The translations under genes and the position numbers were made by a program. Shown here piece after piece: positions 1-9,900 of a stretch of DNA of 64,000 nt (positions are counted from its first letter, which is position 1; each line of letters begins with the position of its first letter). This DNA is from an uncultured Bacilli bacterium. GTDB lineage: Bacteria > Bacillota_I > Bacilli_A > RF39 > UBA660. The notes below the pieces were generated by a model. That model ran no database searches. It was not told the origin of the DNA and saw nothing but the letters and a program-made list of their open reading frames with translations. The DNA lies in the NCBI GenBank assembly GCA_947632085.1, contig CANRNY010000009.1, forward strand, positions 1 through 64,000, in the 5' to 3' direction.

Positions 1-149
1 AAAAGTGCATTTTCTTTTAAAATTGCACTTTTTCCTACCTATTGCACTTAATTGTGCACTTTAGATTGATTCAACGTTTTTTAAAAAGTTTATTTTATTA
101 CTTTTTTATTAATAATAGTAATTGATAATATTTAATTTAAAAATTAAGT

Positions 150-1253
150 TTATTTTAATATTTTATTTGCCATTATTTCTTTTTTGTACTCACTAACATT
201 AGCATATAATTCATTAAAAGCTTTACAGCGACTTGTAAAATCTTCTTTCATAACTAAATGAAGATTACTATCTAATTCTAAAGGAAATGATGTAAATTCA
301 AGACCTTCACTTACATCTTCTATTTTAGTAAAATAACGAATCATAATATCAGTTATTGTTTTTTGGATTTTGTATTGTTCATTATTTACTTCAGAAAATG
401 ATATAACTTTGTTCGAAGCTTTTTTATATAAAGCTATTCTTTTGGCGTTCCATCTTTGAACTAAGAATGGCGTTACTGCTATTTCTTTATCGCTACATAA
501 TGATAAAAATAACATAACAGCAAAGAAATAATGCTCTTTAGCTCCATTTAGTTTAGCAATATAACCTTTTCTAATTTGTTTTAAGTAGGTAGTTTCGTCT
601 TCACATTTTGGTTTAGTAGTCATTTGAACACCATATAAATAATTTTTATAGCCATCAGATCCAGCATATATTTCAGGTAGTTCTAGAGTATAACCATCAA
701 TAAATTTTAAATATCCACGTAGACGATATGGTGTTTCAGCTTTAATAGGACTTTTTTCTTCTTTAGCATATATTGAAGCATCAATACTTTTAATATGACC
801 TAAATAAGTATATTCATTAGGTAGGATATGGTTTTCAAACATTGATAATCTAGTTGATAAAAAGTCGATTGGATTTAAAAAGTCATCAAAGGTCGCGTTA
901 GCAAATAAAGTACAAATTATATATTTAATACGATATTCTTCTTCACTAATGTTTTCACCCATTGTTGGATGATAAAAAAGATCTTCTAAGAATTTAAAAT
1001 TTTCTGAATCATAGAATGTTAGAGCTTTTTTAACATATTCAACTAATAGTGAATTAAATAAATCTTTATTAGATATTTTTAAAGTTGGAATTAAAAGTCC
1101 TTCATAGTTTAAATCTTGGCATTTACTAATTGGCACGTTATTAATATTTAAATTAAAAGCCATATTAATCATAAAGAAACAATTTATTTGACCTGTTTCA
1201 GCTTCAGGAACAATTATATTATAAAATATATCAAGTATTTTATTATCAAGCAT
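150..1253 (-). CDS. conserved hypothetical protein (367 aa)
   Basis: Long intact ORF; no family recognised. Confidence 0.7.
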   Translation of the reverse strand: MLDNKILDIFYNIIVPEAETGQINCFFMINMAFNLNINNVPISKCQDLNYEGLLIPTLKISNKDLFNSLLVEYVKKALTFYDSENFKFLEDLFYHPTMGENISEEEYRIKYIICTLFANATFDDFLNPIDFLSTRLSMFENHILPNEYTYLGHIKSIDASIYAKEEKSPIKAETPYRLRGYLKFIDGYTLELPEIYAGSDGYKNYLYGVQMTTKPKCEDETTYLKQIRKGYIAKLNGAKEHYFFAVMLFLSLCSDKEIAVTPFLVQRWNAKRIALYKKASNKVISFSEVNNEQYKIQKTITDIMIRYFTKIEDVSEGLEFTSFPLELDSNLHLVMKEDFTSRCKAFNELYANVSEYKKEIMANKILK

Positions 1254-1324
1254 AAGTTCAACCCCCTAATTCGCTTATTATAGCATAATTATTTAGTTAT
1301 AGCATTAATTTTTTTAGGCAATAT

Positions 1325-1352
1325 AAAAGACTAAGATTTACTTAGTCTTAAT
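1325..1352 (-). terminator. intrinsic terminator of the 1352-11536 operon
   Basis: AAGACTAAG-ATTTA-CTTAGTCTT hairpin just past the last stop codon. Confidence 0.7.
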
Positions 1353-2149
1353 TATTTATTGGTTCTTACAAGAGGACAAGTTAGACATCTTGTGTATCCT
1401 GTTTCATCTATGGTTGAATATTCATCCATTTCTTCAATATTAAACCCTTGTAATTTTAATTCATTTATTAGTCTTTGATGACGTTTTTGAAGAATAATTG
1501 TTTTATTACCAAGACTTAGGACATTAGCTGCTAACTCTTTTTGTTCTTGAAGATTAATATATATTAATTTGGGAAATATTTTTTGAATTTCGTTAAATGA
1601 GTTTGGACTAAATCCTTCTTTATAAATAATTGCCGTATCATTTGCTATAGGATTAAATAAACAGTCAAGATGAATAAATGGAATTCTATCATCGTGATTA
1701 TTAATATATAGAGGAATAACTTGATATTTATCTTTAAAATGTTCTTTGATAAAAGATAAACCTTTTTTATTAGTTCTGTGGCCTTTTTGCCCAACAAATA
1801 TTATATTATTATGAATTATTACATCTCCACCTTCGATTATGATATCTTTTGGAACATAAATTATATTAGATTGCGGAAGATAGTTTAATATATCATTTAT
1901 AGTATCAGTTTCTTTTTTTCGTATTTGTTCAGCCATATTATTAATCAATATCTTATTATCAATAACTATAAATGGATCACGAGTAAACATTTGATACTTA
2001 TTATTGTTATTCTTTGTATAAAGTATTTGAACATTGTATTTGGTTAAAATATGTTGCAATTGTTGTTGTTCTTTTTGATATTGTTCTTCAGTGGGAGATA
2101 AAAGAACAGCTTTTAAATTATCATATTCATTTTTGATATTTAGTTTCAT
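1352..2149 (-). CDS. guanidine-modifying (dimethylargininase / arginine deiminase / amidinotransferase-like) enzyme
   Basis: TRDPF, EGGDV, HLDCLF and C-terminal GYTRCLTCPL motifs typical of the GME superfamily. Confidence 0.75.
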   Translation of the reverse strand: MKLNIKNEYDNLKAVLLSPTEEQYQKEQQQLQHILTKYNVQILYTKNNNNKYQMFTRDPFIVIDNKILINNMAEQIRKKETDTINDILNYLPQSNIIYVPKDIIIEGGDVIIHNNIIFVGQKGHRTNKKGLSFIKEHFKDKYQVIPLYINNHDDRIPFIHLDCLFNPIANDTAIIYKEGFSPNSFNEIQKIFPKLIYINLQEQKELAANVLSLGNKTIILQKRHQRLINELKLQGFNIEEMDEYSTIDETGYTRCLTCPLVRTNK

Positions 2150-2727
2150 TTGATTAATTCTGTAAAATCTTCAACATAGTAATCAGCTAGAGATTTTATT
2201 TCATCTTCTTCATCTTGAGTAAATGGATAATTGACATTTTTAGCCCAGATAGTAGTTAGTCCACTATTCTTAGCAGCTTTTAATTCAAATGGTAGATCGC
2301 ATATTGCAATGGCTATATCATTATCATTAATATTAAAATCTTTTAGGGCTTTTTGATACATATCTTCGTCAGTAAATTCGGTAGTAAAAGATTTTTCACT
2401 GATAATAGATGCAAATTTAGTAAATGGAAAAGTTTGATTAATTGTTTCGTTTTTTAACATTGATTGATTTGTTAAATCACATTTATTAATTATTACTTGT
2501 TTAATTTGATTATCTTTAAAATAGTTTAAAGCTTTTTCACCATTAGCACGATAACCCCAAGTTTTATATGCTTCAGCCGCAATATCTTCAGAACTTTTGC
2601 CTGATTGTTTTACTAATTCGTCCATATCATACCACATTTTTTCAGTGTCTAATAAAGTACCATCTAAATCCCAACATATAAGTTTAATGTTAGGTAATGT
2701 TTTTAATAAATTATTTATTTTTTTCAT
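2146..2727 (-). CDS. HAD-superfamily hydrolase
   Basis: N-terminal CWDLDGTLLDTEK motif; overlaps the next gene by 4 nt. Confidence 0.8.
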   Translation of the reverse strand: MKKINNLLKTLPNIKLICWDLDGTLLDTEKMWYDMDELVKQSGKSSEDIAAEAYKTWGYRANGEKALNYFKDNQIKQVIINKCDLTNQSMLKNETINQTFPFTKFASIISEKSFTTEFTDEDMYQKALKDFNINDNDIAIAICDLPFELKAAKNSGLTTIWAKNVNYPFTQDEEDEIKSLADYYVEDFTELIK

Positions 2728-2734
2728 ATTCTAC

Positions 2735-3526
2735 CTATCCTTCTATAATATCGTCAGTCATTTCGTTAAAACGTAAACCATTAACTAAAATACTTTCCAT
2801 ACCATCATCAATGATATGACCAAATGATAAACTTGGAACATCTTCTGGATTACAGAAGAATGGTCTTTCATATCCCTTTGGACTAAATACTAGTTTATAT
2901 ATTTTATTATCACCAAACATAATAATGTTTCTTGTGTCTTTACTTAATTTAACAGGGTTTTTAGTATCATTTCTAGCATAACCAACATTTAATGGTCTTT
3001 CTTCATCCCAATGTTTTTCAACAAACATAATACCTTTATATTTTTCTTTAAAGTATGCTAGATTATCTTCAGCTACTTGTGGTTCTTTTTTAAGTAGTCG
3101 CATTGAACGATCATGATATTTACCTCTAGATACATAAACATAAACAGCATTAATTAATTTGGTTGGTTTAGCAAATATGTCTAACATTTTTTCAACGCGT
3201 TCACGGTCAACACCATTAGTAAAGAACCATACTTCATTGACTTTAATTTTATTTTTAATAATATTGTCATGGATTTCCTTAACTAAATCTAATTCTAATG
3301 ATGGTTCACCACCTAATATCTTTAAAATATTTATTTCTTTGAATGGTTTCATTGAGGCATCAATCATTTCTTTAGTCATTGAGCACTTACCTGGACCACC
3401 CTCACTACAATATCCTACACAATTTAAATTACATTTTTCAGTAATTAAGTATTCTAATTCCTCGATTTTTAATTCATCTTTATCAAAATATTTTTTAAAA
3501 GTTTCATATTTTTTATGCATATTCAT
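2735..3526 (-). CDS. radical SAM-like protein with CX3CX3C motif
   Basis: YLITEKCNLNCVGYCSEGG...ILGGEPSLE layout of a radical SAM core. Confidence 0.7.
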   Translation of the reverse strand: MNMHKKYETFKKYFDKDELKIEELEYLITEKCNLNCVGYCSEGGPGKCSMTKEMIDASMKPFKEINILKILGGEPSLELDLVKEIHDNIIKNKIKVNEVWFFTNGVDRERVEKMLDIFAKPTKLINAVYVYVSRGKYHDRSMRLLKKEPQVAEDNLAYFKEKYKGIMFVEKHWDEERPLNVGYARNDTKNPVKLSKDTRNIIMFGDNKIYKLVFSPKGYERPFFCNPEDVPSLSFGHIIDDGMESILVNGLRFNEMTDDIIEG

Positions 3527-3535
3527 TCTCCTTTT

Positions 3536-4501
3536 CTAATTATACATTGAATTTTTTAATTTTTTGGTACTTGGCATTTCTTCATTATTAAATGCTCGAT
3601 AGTTATATTCAAATATCGATGGTAGATTATTATCAATTAATATTTTATCTAATTGTCTTGTTGATCCTTGGAAACGAGGATTAATTTCAATAAAATATAA
3701 TTCTTTACCATCTGATATGAAATCAATTCCTAAAACACCCCTGTAACCTAATTCCTGTAATTTATGACATATTTTTGCGGTATAAGTAATAAATTTTTCT
3801 TTAATATTTTTAGGAATCTCGATATCATAAAATGATCCTATATATTCTATTTTATCAGTTATATCTAGTTCTTGCATAGATGGTGGGAAGACTTCTATTT
3901 GGTCTTTTGAAATTATACAATGAATATTATATGGAGTGTTATTTTCTAAATAAGTAGATATTGTATAAGTTTCATCACTTAGTAATTTATTTTTTAACTC
4001 TTCACTATTTTCTTTTGTACATAGGAAGGTTTTAGCTCCACCACTACCAATTGGATGCTGAACGACCAATGTCTTATTTTCTGGACTTAATTTATCATAG
4101 TTAAATTCTTTACCTAAAACATATGTATATTCAAGCATTGGGACGAGATTTTGCATTAATTTTCTCGTTTTTATTTTATTGTTTAATAGTTCTATTAGTT
4201 CTTTACTATTTTGACAGATGATTTTAGAATTTGGTGGTAGTTGGCATTGGGATACAATTTTAGGGTCGTGGGCCATTATTTCTAATGGTTCATTTATATC
4301 TTTTAATAGGTCATTATAGACATTAATTTCTCTTAAATTATTATCAGGATTCCAATACTCAAATTCTAAAACATGTTCTAATGTATTAGTAGTATAAGAT
4401 TTATTTTTAGAACTATTATCACCAAATAAAGTGATTGAATAGTCGAAGAAATAAGTATTTTCGATAGTTATTTGTTTGGGACCGATATATACTCTTTTCA
4501 T
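3536..4501 (-). CDS. ATP-grasp ligase
   Basis: VVQHPIGSGGAKTF loop and GVLGIDFISDGKELYFIEINPRFQGSTR ATP-grasp signature. Confidence 0.85.
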   Translation of the reverse strand: MKRVYIGPKQITIENTYFFDYSITLFGDNSSKNKSYTTNTLEHVLEFEYWNPDNNLREINVYNDLLKDINEPLEIMAHDPKIVSQCQLPPNSKIICQNSKELIELLNNKIKTRKLMQNLVPMLEYTYVLGKEFNYDKLSPENKTLVVQHPIGSGGAKTFLCTKENSEELKNKLLSDETYTISTYLENNTPYNIHCIISKDQIEVFPPSMQELDITDKIEYIGSFYDIEIPKNIKEKFITYTAKICHKLQELGYRGVLGIDFISDGKELYFIEINPRFQGSTRQLDKILIDNNLPSIFEYNYRAFNNEEMPSTKKLKNSMYN

Positions 4502-4510
4502 TTGGAACTC

Positions 4511-5551
4511 CTATAATACGTTATGAGTACATGGCTTACATAATGGTCCCATTAAAACATGATATTTTTGACATATTTCTTCACTTTTTTTCTTGGCTTC
4601 AATAAATAAATCGGCTTTAGGTGGGAAGTTAGCTTCACCATAGGGAAATAATGGGGATAGAACTGGATTAACACCTATTTTAGCTAGTTTTTCAACCCCT
4701 TTAAGAGTTTCTTCTAGTGGTTCGATACCAACTATTAAAAGTGATCTTACTTTATTAGGTCCAAATACTTTAACAGCTGTTTCGAGAAATTTTAAATAGT
4801 TTTCTTGTCCGATAGCATATTTTTCTGGACAATATTTTTTTAAATATTCAGGATGATTTAATTCCATATTAATAGATAAACCATGAATACCTATTTCTTT
4901 TAAATGTTTTATATATCCTTCGTATTGAGTTGAATCGTTATAACTTGTAAATCCTCGTGGAGTCATCATTATATCAATTTCTAAGTTTGAATATTTTTTA
5001 GCAAAATGATCATACATTGAGGTAATTTCTTCTAAATCACTTGGCCATACTGAACCACTAGATATTAGTAAATGTCTGGTATTAGTTTGAGCTAAAGCAA
5101 TTTCTAAAGCTTCTTCCATACCTTTAATAGAATTTAATTCGTACTTAAATTCAACGGCATTACAGAATTTACAATTGTTTGAACAACCACTCATTAATTG
5201 TAAACGAGTACGATCAGTGTAAGTATTAACATAGACAGTTATTTTTTTACCATCAATTACTAATTCATCTTTCATATAGTCTGGTGGAGTTATGACTTCT
5301 GTTTCAATTTTTTCACCTTTATTATCAGTTATGAATAATTTATCTTTTTCCGCAATTAATTCATATTCTGAATCTGGTTCAACACCTATAGTGGCATAGG
5401 TATCTTCGTATTTTAGAGTTACACCACTACAGGTGATGTAATCATCCATTAGCCAAATATCAGATTGTTTATCTAATATCTTTTTGGCTTCTTTTGAAAC
5501 TTTTATGCCTTTTTCGAGTAGATTAGCTTTTAATATAAAACCTTTTTCCAT
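4511..5551 (-). CDS. radical SAM protein
   Basis: LMSGCSNNCKFCNA canonical CX3CX2C motif. Confidence 0.85.
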   Translation of the reverse strand: MEKGFILKANLLEKGIKVSKEAKKILDKQSDIWLMDDYITCSGVTLKYEDTYATIGVEPDSEYELIAEKDKLFITDNKGEKIETEVITPPDYMKDELVIDGKKITVYVNTYTDRTRLQLMSGCSNNCKFCNAVEFKYELNSIKGMEEALEIALAQTNTRHLLISSGSVWPSDLEEITSMYDHFAKKYSNLEIDIMMTPRGFTSYNDSTQYEGYIKHLKEIGIHGLSINMELNHPEYLKKYCPEKYAIGQENYLKFLETAVKVFGPNKVRSLLIVGIEPLEETLKGVEKLAKIGVNPVLSPLFPYGEANFPPKADLFIEAKKKSEEICQKYHVLMGPLCKPCTHNVL

Positions 5552-5565
5552 TTTTATTCCTCCTT

Positions 5566-6735
5566 TTAACTTTCTTTATCTGGGAAAATATCTTTTATAC
5601 GCTTTTTTATACTTCTTGAATCATTTATTTTCATTATATCTTGCCATAAAGGATAACAATGTGGGCATCTTTCGATGCTTGTTAAACTTTTGATATCGTA
5701 GGTAGCATTAAATTTTTTAATGCCATCAATGTAACGCTTTGTACAGGCTGAACAATTTGATGATGTCATATGAGGGAAGACTTCATTACGACCAGCAAAG
5801 CCAGCTCCTTGACTGCCACTTAGTACTTCTTCATCAAAATATCCCCCGATTCTTATATCAACATCTTGACGATTTATCTTTTCATATATTCCTTTGACAA
5901 TTACTTCAATACTCCAAAGCCATGGTACGCGGTACTGGCCCATTTCATATAAGTAATTAGCTAGAGAATAATCTTGTAAAGATGTTGGTTCAATAGATAC
6001 GGCATCAAATCCCATATTGAAACAATCAATAGCTGTTTTTATAGCATCGTCGACAGCTTCTTTTTCAGTAAGAAAGATTGGCTTGAAATTGATATAAGCT
6101 AGAGCCTTAAAACCGTATTTATGGAGTAATTTAACTGAGTTTTTAATAATTTGAATATCTTCAATACCTTTATGATGACATAATTCTCTTACTGTTTTAT
6201 TCGTTGATTCAACACCTATTCCAACTTCGACTAAGCTAGAATATACATCTTTAATATTTTTAATACTTTCTTCGGTAACATATTCGGCGCGTGATTCAAC
6301 AATTACTTTTTTGACGTTAGGATAATTATTTAATGATTTAAAGATATATTGAATGGCTTTTAGTGATATTTCATTTTGGTTAAATAAACTACCTAGATTG
6401 TATAGACATAGGACTGGATAATCATTTAAATTGAATTTAAAGTTTTCTTTTTCAATTGCAGTACCATCTAGAACACTATTCCATTGAGCGATGTAATTTT
6501 TATCGGTTACTTTATGAATTGGAGTACCATTAAAGTGTGAACACATCGAGCAACCACCAGTTTTCTTATAATGCTCACAACCATTAGCTCTTAAAACAAC
6601 CATGATACGATCGATTATTTCTCCTTCATAGAAAAACTTATTTATTTCTATTTCGGCTAGTTTATTATTATCAAAGTTTTTTAAGGGTGTTGAATTTCTT
6701 AAACTTTTTATTTTATTTTCTACTTCATTACTCAT
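5566..6735 (-). CDS. radical SAM protein of the TIGR01210/RaSEA-like type
   Basis: RANGCEHYKKTGGCSMCSHFNG resembles the long-spaced Cys motif of this family; C-terminal Cys pairs. Confidence 0.7.
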   Translation of the reverse strand: MSNEVENKIKSLRNSTPLKNFDNNKLAEIEINKFFYEGEIIDRIMVVLRANGCEHYKKTGGCSMCSHFNGTPIHKVTDKNYIAQWNSVLDGTAIEKENFKFNLNDYPVLCLYNLGSLFNQNEISLKAIQYIFKSLNNYPNVKKVIVESRAEYVTEESIKNIKDVYSSLVEVGIGVESTNKTVRELCHHKGIEDIQIIKNSVKLLHKYGFKALAYINFKPIFLTEKEAVDDAIKTAIDCFNMGFDAVSIEPTSLQDYSLANYLYEMGQYRVPWLWSIEVIVKGIYEKINRQDVDIRIGGYFDEEVLSGSQGAGFAGRNEVFPHMTSSNCSACTKRYIDGIKKFNATYDIKSLTSIERCPHCYPLWQDIMKINDSRSIKKRIKDIFPDKES

Positions 6736-6737
6736 TG

Positions 6738-8108
6738 TTACTCATCCTCCTTACATAAATTAATTACGGGACGATATTTATGACCTTTAATTTCAGGAAA
6801 TTCTTTAACAATTTCTATTTTAAGTTTCATATCGTGTGGTATAAGTAGATAAATACTATTTTTGATAGTTTCTAAGTCAATATCAAAAGGTCCTTTAATA
6901 AGATAAAGAGTTAGTTCATTTTTTTGGTATTGAACAAATTGATATCTTAAACCATGAACAGGAATGTTAAATTCTAAAAACCAATTATAAGCAATATCCA
7001 TAAAGGATGATGCTGGAACATATTCATTTTTATTAATCTTAATACTATCCATGAATCTTCCTTCGATTTTTTTCATTGTACGACAATTATTTTTACAAGA
7101 ACATTTAGTTGGTTTATCTAAGATTACTAAATCACCTTGATTATATTTAATAATAGGAGTTGATAAATTTAATAAATTAGTACCAATTAGAATACCTGGT
7201 TCACCGTTTTTAGTCTTTTTAAATGTCTTAGGATTAACTGTTTCAACATAACAAGCATCTTCTTCAATATGATATGTATGATATGGGCATTCTAAAGCGA
7301 TTCTCGTTAATTCTTCACTACTATATTCATCGACAATTTTAACATTAAGTTCTTTTTCTAATTTATCTCTAAAAGAACGATTTGATTGTTCTGAGTGAAC
7401 GATAACTGTATCTACTCCATACTGGCTTAAATCGACTTTTTTTTCACTTATTCTTTCTAAATATGTTGGATACGTTGATATTATTTTGGGACGTAATTCT
7501 TTAATCTTTTTAATGGCATCATCAATCTTAGTTGTTGTAGGAAGAAATTCGCTCTTATATAAATGATCAACTTCAGTAATCCACCATGGACATGTATAAA
7601 TGAATAAGACTGTATCAGTTGGTTTATACCTATTATTTGTTTGTAAATAATATTGTCTAAAACCTTGGATTGTATCATTATATATTGCATCTTTGGATAC
7701 AGCAATTGTAACAAACTTTCCACTTGAACCAGAACTACGGGTTGTTATATTTAAATCAGCAAGATCTTTAACTATTTCATTGGGAAATCCATTTATTAGT
7801 TCTTCTTTAGTTAAGATTGGAAGTTTATCATAATCTTTCCAGGTTTTTATATCACCTTTTTTAAAGCCAATGGCATCGTATTTTTTACGATACAAAGGAA
7901 TGTTTTCATAGGCATAATCAACAATATAGGAGATTCTTTTTAATTGCCATTCTTTTATTTTTTTATAACTTTGATATGGAAAATTACGAATTGATGGCCA
8001 ATCTTTTTCCATCATTTCTTTAACGATATTCTTATGAATGTTATCTTGGAATACTTCTCTTGCTTTCTTTTTAATATTCAAATAGTCTTCATTTGTAAAT
8101 GTTTTCAT
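6738..8108 (-). CDS. phenylacetate-CoA ligase (PaaK/CapK)-like adenylate-forming enzyme
   Basis: TTRSSGSSGKFVTIAVSK P-loop, VDEYSSEE motif, NQGDLVIL. Confidence 0.8.
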   Translation of the reverse strand: MKTFTNEDYLNIKKKAREVFQDNIHKNIVKEMMEKDWPSIRNFPYQSYKKIKEWQLKRISYIVDYAYENIPLYRKKYDAIGFKKGDIKTWKDYDKLPILTKEELINGFPNEIVKDLADLNITTRSSGSSGKFVTIAVSKDAIYNDTIQGFRQYYLQTNNRYKPTDTVLFIYTCPWWITEVDHLYKSEFLPTTTKIDDAIKKIKELRPKIISTYPTYLERISEKKVDLSQYGVDTVIVHSEQSNRSFRDKLEKELNVKIVDEYSSEELTRIALECPYHTYHIEEDACYVETVNPKTFKKTKNGEPGILIGTNLLNLSTPIIKYNQGDLVILDKPTKCSCKNNCRTMKKIEGRFMDSIKINKNEYVPASSFMDIAYNWFLEFNIPVHGLRYQFVQYQKNELTLYLIKGPFDIDLETIKNSIYLLIPHDMKLKIEIVKEFPEIKGHKYRPVINLCKEDE

Positions 8109-8184
8109 ATATCTTATCCCCTTCTTTTAAAATAAAAAGTGATGCTAAAACATTAATTAAAACATCGTGTTTTAATTATTATCA

Positions 8185-8703
8185 TCACTTATTTTCACTA
8201 ATACATTTTTCAAAGCCATATTCAAATAAGGAAAAATCGTTGTTGATTTTTTCTTCGAATATTCCGTTAACTTTTTTAAATTGACATTTTTTATATAGGT
8301 TAATAGCTGGAATGTTGTTGTCGCAAACTAGAAGACGTAGATACTTGGCGCCGTTTTCTTGTGCTATTTTACAGGCAGCAGAAATTATTTCTTGACCAAT
8401 GCCCTTTCTTAGAGAATCGACATTTACGCCAAGACGATTTAGAACATATGCTTTAGCGCTTTTATCTTCCCAATCTAAGCTTGTTTCAATGTTTTGATGT
8501 TCATAGATTGCAAAAGCACCTAGTATTTCATTATCTTCTTTAATTAAGTATAGATTGTTCTTTTTTATATCATCAGCAAAAAGCTCGTTGGGATAATATT
8601 GATTCCAAATTTTTATGTTGTTTAAATACATATTATCTATTATTTTAGAATACATTGCTTTGATATCTTCTAAATCTCTTTGTTTTGCTAGAACAACTTC
8701 CAT
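8185..8703 (-). CDS. GNAT-family N-acetyltransferase
   Basis: NRLGVNVDSLRKGIGQEIISAACKIAQENGAKYLRLLVCDNNIPAINLYKKCQFKKV. Confidence 0.8.
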   Translation of the reverse strand: MEVVLAKQRDLEDIKAMYSKIIDNMYLNNIKIWNQYYPNELFADDIKKNNLYLIKEDNEILGAFAIYEHQNIETSLDWEDKSAKAYVLNRLGVNVDSLRKGIGQEIISAACKIAQENGAKYLRLLVCDNNIPAINLYKKCQFKKVNGIFEEKINNDFSLFEYGFEKCISENK

Positions 8704-8718
8704 TTTATTCCCCTCTTT

Positions 8719-9900
8719 CTATTTTTTATCTTTAGGAATTAATTTCATTCCCATACCATTAGTTTGTTTATGTTGGTATTCTATATATCTTTGAAGCATT
8801 TCTTTAAATTCACTTTCATAAGTTAGTAATTTATTTGGTTCAATTCCTTCGCCGGCTTTATGGATGCAATTTGGATCTCCAGGACCATATATGACGATGC
8901 TACTATCAGGGTATAATTGTTCAAAATATCCAGCTTCAGTAGCATATTGAGCATCGATTAATTCTTTGTTATTGGCTTCGGCTTCTCTTATGATAAATTC
9001 ACTTGGTCTTCTTTCAAATGGTGGAATAGTTAAAACATTAAATAATTTTGATTCACCATAATTATGACTTATCTCTTTATGTTTATCTTGTAAGTAACTA
9101 TACATTGCTTTTAAGACCTTTGAATTAGAAGTTCTAATGCCAAAACAAGTTGAACAAAATGCTGGAACAACATTTGATGGAGTTTCACCACCATTAATAT
9201 GTGTAATACAAACAGCTGATTCTTCTTTGAATTTAGCTTTTAGTTTAAGAATTTCATTAATAAAGGCGGTTTGTAATTCAATGGCGTTTATACCTAATTC
9301 TGGTGTACCTGAGTGGCAGGCAATTCCATTCATTATACTTACATATATTGAATTTCCACGACTTGATACATAGTAATCAAGGTTTGTTGGCTCACCAACT
9401 ATAATCATACTAGCATTTATATTTCTTTTCTTTAGTTCACTTGTTATATGTTCAATTCCATATAGTTTTGTTTCTTCATCACTTGTTATAGAGATTACAA
9501 CAGGAATATCAAGACTTTTTATATAATCAATATTGGCAATTAAAGTAGCAATAAATGATTTCATGTCTGAAGTTCCTAAACCTTTTAACTTATCATTTTC
9601 AAAGACAATATGACTATTATGTCCTTCAGTTTCTTTAACAGTATCAATATGACCAGATAAGAGAATACAATCTTTAATATCTTTTAATTCGTGGTTAACA
9701 CCAATAAGTAAGTGATTATTCTCATTTTGATCTGTTAATTCAACTAATTCTATGCAATCTTTAAAAGCATTTCTTAAATATTCCATTATGGGATGAGTTT
9801 TACTTATTTTTCCATATGATGGAGTATTAACTAAATTTGATAGTTCATATAGTACATTGTTATTTGCTTTTTTTTCTGCCATTTTCTTGCCCCTTTTCAA
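8719..9900 (-). CDS. M20-family metallohydrolase (ArgE/DapE-like)
   Basis: LLSGHIDTV, GLGTSDMKSF, SDEETKLYG, VGEPT motifs. Confidence 0.85.
   Translation of the reverse strand: MKRGKKMAEKKANNNVLYELSNLVNTPSYGKISKTHPIMEYLRNAFKDCIELVELTDQNENNHLLIGVNHELKDIKDCILLSGHIDTVKETEGHNSHIVFENDKLKGLGTSDMKSFIATLIANIDYIKSLDIPVVISITSDEETKLYGIEHITSELKKRNINASMIIVGEPTNLDYYVSSRGNSIYVSIMNGIACHSGTPELGINAIELQTAFINEILKLKAKFKEESAVCITHINGGETPSNVVPAFCSTCFGIRTSNSKVLKAMYSYLQDKHKEISHNYGESKLFNVLTIPPFERRPSEFIIREAEANNKELIDAQYATEAGYFEQLYPDSSIVIYGPGDPNCIHKAGEGIEPNKLLTYESEFKEMLQRYIEYQHKQTNGMGMKLIPKDKK

Noticed and set aside
3159-3539. + strand 126-aa ORF and similar + strand ORFs at 5484, 8099, 9137, 10386, 14173, 19209, 20861, 21260, 25500, 26295, 47220, 62173 and 62767
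   Set aside because: All lie antisense to well-supported minus-strand genes; no independent coding evidence
7481-7723. - strand 80-aa ORF
   Set aside because: Alternative frame inside the PaaK-like gene
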